A stretch of 6,110 bases of DNA. It comes from Rhodocyclales bacterium (GTDB taxonomy: Bacteria; Pseudomonadota; Gammaproteobacteria; Burkholderiales; Rhodocyclaceae). This document shows, one piece after another, positions 1-4,471 of the stretch. The stretch is from assembly GCA_021286885.1 (NCBI GenBank), contig JAJTBM010000188.1:1-6110 (forward strand), in the 5' to 3' direction. Position 1 is the first letter of the stretch, and the number at the start of each line of letters is the position of its first letter. Position numbers and translations under genes: made by a program. Below the pieces are notes generated by a model. That model did no database searches. It was not told the origin of the DNA and saw only the letters and a list, made by a program, of their open reading frames with translations.

Positions 1-1
1 C

Positions 2-499
2 ATCAGCATGGTTTTCCAGAAGCCCAATCCCTTCCCCAAGTCCATCTACGAGAACGTGGCCTATGGCCTCAAGGTGCGCGGCGAGCGCAGCCGTAGCGTG
101 ATCGATGGCCGGGTGGAAGATGCGCTGCAAGGTGCATCCCTCTGGAACGAAGTGAAGGATCGTCTGCATCAGCCCGCCACGGCCCTGTCGGGCGGTCAGC
201 AGCAACGGCTGTGTATTGCCCGCTGCCTGGCCACCGACCCCGAACTGCTGCTGTTCGATGAGCCCACCTCTGCCCTGGACCCCATCGCCACCGCCAACAT
301 CGAAGAACTGGTCACCCAGCTGCGCGAGCGCGTGACCATCCTGATCGTGACCCACAACATGCAGCAGGCGGCCCGGGTGTCCCACTACACCGCTTACATG
401 TATCTGGGTGAAGTGGTGGAGTACGGCCTCACCGACGACCTCTTCATGCGCCCCAAGAAGAAGGAAACCGAGGACTACATCACCGGTCGCTTCGGCTAA
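2..499 (+). CDS. pstB: Phosphate ABC transporter ATP-binding protein PstB (5'-truncated by window edge)
   Basis: This is the ATPase subunit of the high-affinity phosphate importer PstSCAB. It hydrolyses ATP on the cytoplasmic face to drive phosphate uptake. Only the last 165 codons are present; the Walker A part, roughly the first 90 to 95 residues of a protein of about 257, lies left of the window. Visible in order: the Q-loop region [10 protein letters not shown] with SIYENVAYG (nt 8-67), typical of PstB; the ABC signature LSGGQQQR (nt 185-208); Walker B LLLFDEP followed by the D-loop SALDP (nt 245-280); and the H-loop VTHNM (H codon at 353-355). The C-terminus DYITGRFG is also characteristic of PstB. 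The frame is open to the left edge, so the true start is outside. A strong terminator begins about 44 bases after the stop, so pstB appears to be the last gene of its transcript; phoU, its common downstream neighbour, is absent. Confidence 0.97.
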   Translation: MSMVFQKPNPFPKSIYENVAYGLKVRGERSRSVIDGRVEDALQGASLWNEVKDRLHQPATALSGGQQQRLCIARCLATDPELLLFDEPTSALDPIATANIEELVTQLRERVTILIVTHNMQQAARVSHYTAYMYLGEVVEYGLTDDLFMRPKKKETEDYITGRFG

Positions 500-542
500 G
501 CCCGCGTGCGCTTATTGCTGCCCCCAGGAGGGGCGGCACTTC

Positions 543-577
543 AACGGCCAGTCTCTGCAAAGAGGCTGGCCGTTTTT
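543..577 (+). terminator. Rho-independent terminator after pstB
   Basis: The arms AACGGCCAG (543-551) and CTGGCCGTT (566-574) pair perfectly. The stem continues as T.G and CTCT/AGAG, closed by a GCAA tetraloop (557-560). A run of five T (573-577) follows on the plus strand. There is no matching T-run in the opposite direction, so it ends plus-strand transcription from the pst genes. Confidence 0.93.
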
Positions 578-599
578 GTTGTTTACATCGGATTCAGTG

Positions 600-616
600 G
601 GCAGTGCTGCACTGCC
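600..616. promoter_or_regulatory. 17-bp perfect palindrome, candidate repressor operator
   Basis: GGCAGTGC-T-GCACTGCC has two perfect 8-base arms around one central base. With a one-base centre it makes a poor hairpin and fits a dimeric-protein binding site better. It shares the 8-mer TGCACTGC with the inverted repeat upstream of the phasin gene (2197-2204). PHA-responsive repressors of the PhaR family are reported to bind TGC-rich sequences of this kind, so a PhaR-like operator is possible. That assignment is inferred from resemblance only. Confidence 0.35.
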
Positions 617-684
617 GCACTGGGGCGGTGCATGCAGTGTTTTGAAATAGTGCATTTTTTTGCGGCTGCACGGCATTGCATGCA
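608..684. repeat. Cluster of TGCA words including two TGCATGCA copies
   Basis: TGCA occurs at 608, 629, 633, 651, 667, 677 and 681: seven times in 77 bases, against about one per 256 bases expected by chance. Two pairs are fused as TGCATGCA (629-636 and 677-684). GTGCA (650-654) and TGCAC (667-671) form an inverted pair. GTGCATGCAGTGT (628-640) recurs with a 5-base insertion at 3501-3518 upstream of yjdM. The words themselves are plain; their function is unknown, perhaps multiple operator half-sites. Confidence 0.45.
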
Positions 685-930
685 GACAAAAAACGCTGAA
701 AACCACTCAATATGTAGCGCCATTTTGTTAAATGTTGTTTCTGTGACGGGCTTTTTAACCATGCTCTGATGGTGGTCATAAACGAGTGTTCAACTGGCGC
801 CCTTCCCATCTGTATGGCATGGGATTCGCTAGATGATGGGGGCCGGTGCTCCCGCATGCTGGCACCGCGTCCAAGATACATGCACAACTGAAAGCCGCCC
901 GGCAAGTACCGGGGCATTGGAGAACGATCT

Positions 931-1431
931 ATGAGCCTGCTTCCTCATCAACTGAGCATGACCGTTGTCATGACACCCGATCTGAGCAATTATGCAGACC
1001 AGGTGCAGGGAGGTGCCCTGCTGCGCCTGATGGACCAGGCCGCCTATGCCTGCGCTAGCCGGTACACGGCTGCCCGGGTCACAACCGTCTGTGTGGATCA
1101 GACGGATTTCCAGGATGTGGTGCGGGTAGGGGAGCTGGTGACCTTGCTCGCATCGGTGAACTTTACCGATGCTTCTTCGATAGAGGTGGGGGTCAAGCTG
1201 GTTGCTGAGGACTACCGAACCCAGACAGTGCGCCATGTGACCTCATGCTTCTTCACCCTCACGGCGATGGATGAAGATGGGGTTCCGGTGCTGGTGCATC
1301 CCCTGCGTCCGGGGAGTCCCGATGCCCTGCGCCGCTACAAGGCCGCCCAGACGCGGCGTCGCATGCGCCATGAAATCCGGGAGATGTACATGCGCTTGCA
1401 CCAAGGAGACGTGCTGGAGGCGGCGGCCTGA
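931..1431 (+). CDS. Acyl-CoA thioesterase (hotdog fold, COG1607 type)
   Basis: This 166-residue cytoplasmic protein probably hydrolyses acyl-CoA to free acid and CoA. The N-terminal strand TVVMTPDLSNYADQVQGG (residues 11-28) is followed by the hotdog helix ALLRLMDQAAYACASRYT, with D35 in the usual catalytic position and N20 upstream. The middle VRVGELVTLLASVNFTDASSIEVGVKLVAED matches the family's second and third strands. The C-terminal tail VPVLVHPLRPGSPDALRRYKAAQTRRR is the extended type seen in bacterial acyl-CoA hydrolases. The start is set by GGAGA (919-923), 7 bases before the ATG; M10 and M14 have no comparable site. The family's usual HGG before the helix reads QGG here (Q26), and the preceding Gly is Asp (D23). 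The gene stands alone, with its terminator just downstream. Natural chain length cannot be told from the sequence. Confidence 0.9.
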   Translation: MSLLPHQLSMTVVMTPDLSNYADQVQGGALLRLMDQAAYACASRYTAARVTTVCVDQTDFQDVVRVGELVTLLASVNFTDASSIEVGVKLVAEDYRTQTVRHVTSCFFTLTAMDEDGVPVLVHPLRPGSPDALRRYKAAQTRRRMRHEIREMYMRLHQGDVLEAAA

Positions 1432-1444
1432 GCGCGTAGGCAGC

Positions 1445-1473
1445 AAAAACGGCGCCCTTGGGCGCCGTTTTTT
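1445..1473. terminator. Bidirectional terminator between thioesterase and phasin genes
   Basis: The arms AAAAACGGCGCC (1445-1456) and GGCGCCGTTTTT (1461-1472) pair perfectly over 12 bases around a CTTG loop. The plus strand ends in six T, and the A-run on the left gives a T-run on the minus strand. It sits between two convergent genes, 13 bases after the thioesterase stop and about 75 bases beyond the phasin stop, so it can serve both. Confidence 0.92.
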
Positions 1474-1548
1474 GCAGGATGCATGCGGGTTTAGGCTGCA
1501 AACATCCTGCGTGTGTATTGCTGGGACTGCAGGTAAGGCTGTTTGCGC

Positions 1549-2049
1549 TTACTTCTTGCCGAACTTGGTGAAGGCCTGGAAGGCGTCGGTGGAGGCCTTG
1601 GTCATCTGTTCGTAGGCAGCGCGGGCGCTGTCCATGGCGGTCTGGATGTTGCCCAGGGCAGAAGCATCGCCCACCGGCATGCCCTTGAACATCTTTTGGA
1701 AGCCTTCCAGCACGTCCTGGCCGCCGAAGCTCAGCTGCTCGGTCACCATCTTGCCCACTTCGGCTTGGGTCTTGGTGGTGATTTCGGCGATTTCGCGGGC
1801 GCAGGTCAGCATTTTTTCGGTGGTGCTCTGGGCGTAGGCGGTGCGCAGGGTCAGGGCTTCGGCGGGATCCTTGACGGAGGACAGGGCCTTGGCATTGGCC
1901 ACGCCTTCTTCAAACAGGGCCTTGGCGGTGCCGACTTGCAGCTCCATGATGCGCTGGGAGTTTTCGATGGAGAGCTGGGCCAGACGCATGGCGGCTTCCA
2001 GGTTCTTCTTTTGGATCTCGGTGAATTGCTGTTCTTGTTTGCTAGCCAT
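1549..2049 (-). CDS. phaP: Phasin family protein (PHA granule-associated)
   Basis: This 166-residue helical, amphipathic protein lacks a signal peptide or membrane segment. It should coat polyhydroxyalkanoate granules in the cytoplasm and control their size and number. Diagnostic for the phasin family are the N-terminal MASKQEQQFTEIQKKNLEAA, the segment RLAQLSIENSQRIMELQVGTAKALFEEG, the central AEALTLRTAYAQSTTEKMLTCAREIAEIT, and the C-terminus AYEQMTKASTDAFQAFTKFGKK. The composition is Ala, Gln, Lys and Glu rich without Pro-rich linkers. The start chosen is ATG 2047-2049: GGAGAT (2057-2062) lies 7 bases upstream of it, and the product then begins MASK as expected. The in-frame ATG at 2062-2064 would overlap that ribosome site. 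The gene has its own upstream region with two inverted repeats and is separated from the peroxidase gene by a terminator, so it is probably monocistronic. Phasins often occur as several paralogues; which one this is cannot be told. Confidence 0.93.
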   Translation of the reverse strand: MASKQEQQFTEIQKKNLEAAMRLAQLSIENSQRIMELQVGTAKALFEEGVANAKALSSVKDPAEALTLRTAYAQSTTEKMLTCAREIAEITTKTQAEVGKMVTEQLSFGGQDVLEGFQKMFKGMPVGDASALGNIQTAMDSARAAYEQMTKASTDAFQAFTKFGKK

Positions 2050-2056
2050 GATGGGT

Positions 2057-2062
2057 ATCTCC
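2057..2062 (-). promoter_or_regulatory. Ribosome binding site fixing the phasin start
   Basis: GGAGAT on the minus strand lies 7 bases before ATG 2047-2049. It supports that start over the upstream in-frame ATG at 2062-2064, whose first base it covers. Confidence 0.8.
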
Positions 2063-2162
2063 ATAGATTGTTTTGAACAGGTTCAGAGACCAGAACGAAT
2101 CCCTCTCCCTCGGGCCTCATCCGTTCAACGATATCACAGGGAATGTGCATTACTTATGCTGC

Positions 2163-2178
2163 TGCTGTGAAAACAGCA
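2163..2178. promoter_or_regulatory. Inverted repeat upstream of phasin gene
   Basis: TGCTGT-GAAA-ACAGCA is a perfect 6-base inverted repeat about 115 bases upstream of the phasin ATG. A partial second copy of the right half (AAACAG) follows. It may be an operator or part of the phasin promoter region. Phasin genes are commonly repressed by PhaR, so that is the leading guess, unproven. Confidence 0.35.
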
Positions 2179-2193
2179 TGAAACAGTTGTTTA

Positions 2194-2211
2194 TGTTGCA
2201 CTGCAGCGACA
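2194..2211. promoter_or_regulatory. TGC-rich imperfect palindrome upstream of phasin, candidate PhaR site
   Basis: TGTTGC-ACTGCA-GCGACA has arms matching at 5 of 6 positions, with a core of TGCACTGC shared with the palindrome at 600-616. It lies about 145 bases upstream of the phasin start. TGC-rich sites before phasin genes fit the known autoregulated PhaR repressor of PHA metabolism. The identification rests on resemblance and context only. Confidence 0.4.
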
Positions 2212-2245
2212 CTGTGAGGTGTCGGCGCCACACCTTAGAGCCAAT

Positions 2246-2287
2246 AAAAACGGAGTCTGGGCCACTCAACCCAGACCCCAGACTCCG
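2246..2287 (-). terminator. Rho-independent terminator after cytochrome c peroxidase gene
   Basis: CGGAGTCTGGG (2251-2261) and CCCAGACTCCG (2277-2287) pair perfectly over 11 bases, with a 15-base loop. On the minus strand the stem is followed by five T (2250-2246). The loop contains a second CCCAGAC (2270-2276), which could pair alternatively with GTCTGGG to give a smaller hairpin. It lies 38 bases past the peroxidase stop and insulates the phasin gene. Confidence 0.9.
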
Positions 2288-2325
2288 GCGGCCAGGATGG
2301 CCAAGGGGAAAAGTGTGTTCGATGC

Positions 2326-3318
2326 TTATTCGAAGGGGCGCGGACGCGGGGTGGCGTCAGCCGAAGGGGGCAGAATGGGCAGGGTGAAGCGGGGCTGGTC
2401 GCCGGTCAGGGTACGCAGGAAGGCTACGATGCGGGCGTTTTCTTCGGCGGTGAATTTCTTGCCCAGCTGAACCCGGCCCATGGTGTCCACGGCTTCCGGC
2501 AGGGTGTTGGCGGCGCCATCGTGAAAGTAGGGGTAGGTGAGTTCCACGTTGCGCAGAGTCGGCACTTTAAAGGTGAAGCGGTCGGCATCCTTGCCAGTCA
2601 CGGCATAGCGTCCTTCAGCCGGATTACTGGTTTTGTAAGCCTCCACCAAACCGAGTTTTTGGTAAGAGCCGCCGCCTACAGCGGGGCCGTTGTGGCAGGC
2701 CACGCAGCCGCTGTCCTTGAACAGCTTGTAGCCGGCCAACTCGTCGGCGCTGAGCGCCTTCTTGTCGCCCTTGAGCCACTTGTCGAAGCGGGAGTTCGGG
2801 GTCACCAGGGTTTCTTCAAAGGCGGCGATGGCGCTGGTGATCCGGTCCACGCTGACTTCATCGGAGCCGTAGGCCTTGCGGAAGGCGCTCAGGTAGCCGG
2901 GAATGGTCTTGAGGGTTTCCACCGCCAGTTCGTGGGTGAAGGCCATTTCACCCGGGTTGGCGATGGGGCCGCCGGCCTGAGCCTTGAGGTCGGCTGCACG
3001 ACCATCCCAGAACTGGGCCAGGTTGAAGCGGGAGTTCAGCACGGTGGGGGCGTTGATGGGGCCCTTTTGCCAGCCGTGGCCGATGGAGCTTTTCAGGTTG
3101 TCGGTCCCGCCCATGCTCAGGTTGTGGCAGGAGTTGCACGAGATGAAGCCAGATTTGGACAGGCGGGTATCGAAGAACAGCATCTTGCCCAGCTCAACCG
3201 CTGCCGGGTTGGTGACCTTGGCAGGCTGGATGGGTTGGATGGGTTCTTGGGTGGGGCTTGCCTGGGCCAGACCGGCACAGGCGAGGGCCATAACAGACAG
3301 GGTGAAGCGCAGGGACAC
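2326..3318 (-). CDS. Di-heme cytochrome c peroxidase, periplasmic
   Basis: This protein reduces H2O2 to water in the periplasm with electrons from small c-type cytochromes or azurin-like donors. It has 330 residues, normal for the CCP/MauG family. A signal peptide covers residues 1-20 and probably ends at AQA|SP. The first heme motif is CNSCH (61-65) and the second CVACH (205-209). By alignment from memory to the Pseudomonas enzyme, H81 in SIGHGWQ is the distal ligand of the peroxidatic heme, W104 in FWDGRA lies between the hemes, E124 in GPIANPGEM is the catalytic Glu, and M280 in DTMGRVQLG is the distal ligand of the electron-transfer heme; H266 (PYFHDG) is also conserved. With H81 and M280 both present this is a classical reductively activated peroxidase, not MauG. 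The start is GTG 3316-3318, preceded by AAGGAG. An FNR-like box upstream suggests induction at low oxygen. Confidence 0.96.
   Translation of the reverse strand: MSLRFTLSVMALACAGLAQASPTQEPIQPIQPAKVTNPAAVELGKMLFFDTRLSKSGFISCNSCHNLSMGGTDNLKSSIGHGWQKGPINAPTVLNSRFNLAQFWDGRAADLKAQAGGPIANPGEMAFTHELAVETLKTIPGYLSAFRKAYGSDEVSVDRITSAIAAFEETLVTPNSRFDKWLKGDKKALSADELAGYKLFKDSGCVACHNGPAVGGGSYQKLGLVEAYKTSNPAEGRYAVTGKDADRFTFKVPTLRNVELTYPYFHDGAANTLPEAVDTMGRVQLGKKFTAEENARIVAFLRTLTGDQPRFTLPILPPSADATPRPRPFE
3228..3245. repeat. Tandem 9-bp repeat inside peroxidase gene
   Basis: GGATGGGTT occurs twice in tandem on the plus strand. Read in the gene it gives the PIQPIQP stretch at residues 26-32, in the linker just after the signal peptide. 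It is in frame, so copy-number change would only lengthen or shorten the linker. Confidence 0.75.
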
Positions 3319-3324
3319 GACAGA

Positions 3325-3330
3325 CTCCTT
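3325..3330 (-). promoter_or_regulatory. Ribosome binding site fixing the GTG start of the peroxidase
   Basis: AAGGAG on the minus strand lies 6 bases before the GTG at 3316-3318. The next in-frame ATG (residue 10) would cut into the signal peptide and has no comparable site, so GTG is the better start. Confidence 0.8.
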
Positions 3331-3424
3331 CGTTTTGAAGAAACGTTTGATACGGGAGACGCCGCCGCGAATTTGCTGATTTTACGGGGTTTTTAACGGC
3401 ATCTTGATTTGATTGGAATGCTCC

Positions 3425-3473
3425 ATGTGGAATATTAAGAAAAGCTTAAGATGCACTATTTAACTTTTATCAA
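3425..3473 (-). promoter_or_regulatory. Candidate FNR/ANR-dependent promoter of the peroxidase gene
   Basis: On the minus strand TTGAT-AAAA-GTTAA (3473-3460) matches the FNR/ANR consensus TTGAT-N4-ATCAA at 8 of 10 positions, with one perfect half. A -10-like TAATAT lies at 3437-3432; counting it as -12 to -7 puts the start point at 3425. The box centre (3466.5) is then at -41.5, exactly the class-II activator position. Bacterial CCP genes are known FNR/ANR targets. The resulting leader is about 107 bases. The -10 matches only 4 of 6 and one half-site is poor. Confidence 0.42.
3435..3449. promoter_or_regulatory. Small AT-rich inverted repeat in the ccp-yjdM intergenic region
   Basis: TTAAG-AAAAG-CTTAA is a perfect 5-base inverted repeat overlapping the proposed -10 element and spacer of the peroxidase promoter. 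It could be an operator or a chance AT-rich palindrome. Confidence 0.25.
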
Positions 3474-3491
3474 GCTGCTTGTAGTGAGAGT

Positions 3492-3518
3492 TTGCAGATC
3501 GTGCATGCATTGCAGTGT
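3492..3518. repeat. TGCA-rich motif GTGCATGCATTGCAGTGT upstream of yjdM
   Basis: Four TGCA words lie in 23 bases (3493, 3502, 3506, 3511). The 18-mer at 3501-3518 matches 628-640 apart from an inserted TTGCA. It lies about 60 bases upstream of the predicted yjdM -10 element and about 180 upstream of the peroxidase start. Its function is unknown. Confidence 0.4.
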
Positions 3519-3551
3519 ATGGGCGCGCAATGCTGCGTCGGTGGGGTCTGG

Positions 3552-3581
3552 TGGGCAAACCGGGTGGCGGCGGGGTATAGT
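3552..3581 (+). promoter_or_regulatory. Predicted sigma-70 promoter of yjdM
   Basis: TGGGCA (3552-3557, 4 of 6 to TTGACA), an 18-base spacer and TATAGT (3576-3581, 5 of 6 to TATAAT) give a start point near 3588. This leaves an untranslated leader of about 59 bases before the yjdM ATG. Confidence 0.5.
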
Positions 3582-3592
3582 CCGCCTCCCTT

Positions 3593-3609
3593 GCCGGCCC
3601 TGGGCCGGC
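3593..3609 (+). other. GC-rich hairpin in yjdM leader
   Basis: GCCGGCCC-T-GGGCCGGC is a perfect inverted repeat; folded as RNA it gives 7 G-C pairs closed by a CTG loop. It begins about 5 bases after the predicted transcription start and has no T-run, so it is not a terminator. It could protect the 5' end or act as a protein-binding site on DNA. Confidence 0.45.
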
Positions 3610-3646
3610 CCGATTGATGCAGTTGATGTTTGAATGGAGTTTTCCC

Positions 3647-3985
3647 ATGAGCAGTTTGCCCCCGTGCCCGGCCTGCGGGTCTGAATACACCTACGAAGAC
3701 GGTGCCCAGCTGGTCTGCCCTGAATGCGCCCACGAGTGGTCGCCCCAGGCGGCAGCCTCCGAAGAGGCAGCCAAGGTGATCAAGGATGCCAACGGGAATG
3801 TGCTGCAGGATGGCGACACCGTCACCGTGATCAAGGATCTGAAGGTGAAGGGTTCTTCCTCGGTGGTGAAGGTGGGTACCAAGGTCAAGAACATCCGCTT
3901 GGTGGATGGCGACCATGACATCGACTGCCGCATCGAAGGCTTTGGCGCCATGCAGCTCAAGTCGGAATTCGTGAAGAAGGCCTGA
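3647..3985 (+). CDS. yjdM: Zinc-ribbon protein YjdM (PhnA family)
   Basis: This 112-residue cytoplasmic protein closely resembles E. coli YjdM (formerly PhnA, 111 residues). The N-terminal zinc ribbon has C7-P-A-C10 and C24-P-E-C27 in [14 protein letters not shown] and CPECAHEW. A short linker follows, then the C-terminal PhnA domain with [47 protein letters not shown] and the ending LKSEFVKKA. Despite the old name alkylphosphonate uptake protein, no phosphonate reaction is established for this family, and it is unrelated to phosphonoacetate hydrolase PhnA. The start is ATG 3647 because GGAG (3636-3639) lies 7 bases upstream and the product then aligns with the E. coli N-terminus; the in-frame ATG at 3614 would add 11 unsupported residues. 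It stands alone, divergent from the peroxidase gene and convergent with the gene at 4016. It has no phn neighbours and no recognisable Pho box. Confidence 0.96.
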   Translation: MSSLPPCPACGSEYTYEDGAQLVCPECAHEWSPQAAASEEAAKVIKDANGNVLQDGDTVTVIKDLKVKGSSSVVKVGTKVKNIRLVDGDHDIDCRIEGFGAMQLKSEFVKKA

Positions 3986-4015
3986 GCGCCCGCTTCGGCC
4001 TGGGGCGGGGTGGGT

Positions 4016-4387
4016 TTAGCTGCCCTGGGCCTGATCCAGCAGGCGCTCACATTCCTGCATCAGGGATGCGGCCAGCTCGGATTGGTATTTGGGGTCCAGG
4101 GCTTCCATCATCTCGTGGCTGATGTAGAGCCCGGCCTCCCGGGAAACGCTGCTGGAAATCTGCATGACCAGCGCCTGGGCCAGATCGGCCAGATGCAGGC
4201 GTTCTTCCTGGGGCAGGCTGCGGCGGCTGCGCTGGAGCCATTCGGCGGCCTGCTGGCTGGCTTGGCGCCGGTTCGGAACCTGGCCGTGTTCGTAGTGGTG
4301 GTGCAGACCTTCGGCGGCCAGGGCAAAGATCAGGGCGAGCCTGAGCCCCCGTTCGGTAATGTGGGGCGAAATGAAGTCTTGATGCAT
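4016..4387 (-). CDS. Hypothetical helical protein, 123 residues
   Basis: I do not recognise this protein. It is rich in Ala, Leu, Gln, Glu and Arg and should be almost wholly alpha-helical. It has no signal peptide and no clear membrane segment; RLALIFALAA (16-25) is the most hydrophobic run. A histidine cluster, H29-H30-H31 with H34, sits in EGLHHHYEHGQVPNRR and could bind metal. Later segments are amphipathic (WLQRSRRSLPQEERLHLADLAQALVMQISSSVSREA, then MMEALDPKYQSELAASLMQECERLLDQ). Codon choice (mostly CTG, GCC, CAG, CGC) is like that of the neighbours, which favours a real gene over the opposite-strand frame. No good Shine-Dalgarno precedes ATG 4385-4387, and no other start lies between it and the in-frame stop at 4430-4432. 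It is divergent from the two-component operon across 84 bases, so it may be co-regulated with it or a target of it. Confidence 0.75.
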   Translation of the reverse strand: MHQDFISPHITERGLRLALIFALAAEGLHHHYEHGQVPNRRQASQQAAEWLQRSRRSLPQEERLHLADLAQALVMQISSSVSREAGLYISHEMMEALDPKYQSELAASLMQECERLLDQAQGS

Positions 4388-4405
4388 GGTTGGACTGAAG
4401 GCATG

Positions 4406-4422
4406 GAGCGCCGGGCGCGCTC
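4406..4422. promoter_or_regulatory. Inverted repeat in divergent promoter region of the two-component operon
   Basis: GAGCGC-CGGGC-GCGCTC is a perfect 6-base inverted repeat between the hypothetical gene and the response regulator. An extended -10-like TGC-TACCCT (4428-4436) follows on the plus strand, with no recognisable -35 at the usual distance; the repeat covers that position. This would suit an activator or autoregulator site, for example the response regulator itself, though OmpR-family proteins more often bind direct repeats. Confidence 0.3.
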
Positions 4423-4471
4423 GGGGGTGCTACCCTAACACGCGCTGTTGGATGGCGGACAGGACGAACCG

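Larger units (their letters stand above)
578..930. other. Gene-free, AT-richer stretch with TGCA-rich cluster
   Basis: No reading frame here has a credible start, a Shine-Dalgarno sequence or a recognisable product; those present are shadows or chance. The stretch holds a palindrome (600-616) and seven TGCA tetramers between 608 and 684. An AT-rich patch runs from about 640 to 760. Near the thioesterase start there are weak inverted repeats: TCCCAT/ATGGGA around 805-825 and CGGTGC/GCACCG around 843-866. The best -10-like word is CATAAA (777-782), but it has no good -35, so I do not place a promoter. The stretch presumably contains the thioesterase promoter and a long leader; an unannotated small RNA cannot be excluded. 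Confidence 0.5.

Noticed and set aside
739..782. Possible promoter or Pho box before the thioesterase (CTGTGAC near 741, CATAAA at 777-782)
   Set aside because: There is no second CTGTCAT-like repeat at 11-base spacing and no acceptable -35 at 16-18 bases from CATAAA.
2050..2064. Upstream in-frame ATG (2062-2064) for the phasin
   Set aside because: The Shine-Dalgarno sequence GGAGAT covers this codon and is properly spaced for ATG 2047-2049; the extra five residues are not phasin-like.
1543..2076. Plus-strand open frame of 177 codons antisense to the phasin
   Set aside because: Gly-, His- and Leu-rich shadow of the phasin codons with no ribosome site; the minus-strand frame is a clear phasin.
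2521..3396. Long plus-strand open frame of 291 codons antisense to the peroxidase gene
   Set aside because: It is a Gly/Ala/Val-rich mirror of the minus-strand codons. The minus strand encodes an unmistakable di-heme peroxidase with signal peptide and two CxxCH motifs.
3614..3646. Upstream in-frame ATG for yjdM
   Set aside because: The added [11 protein letters not shown] is absent from the E. coli protein, and the only good ribosome site serves ATG 3647.
3985..4012. Possible terminator after yjdM
   Set aside because: Only a 5-base GC stem (CCCGC/GCGGG) can form and no T-run follows, so it is not convincing.
4010..4438. Plus-strand open frame of 142 codons opposite the 123-residue hypothetical gene
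   Set aside because: Gly/Phe/Leu-rich composition and no ribosome site. The minus-strand frame has the codon choice and charged helical make-up of a real protein.
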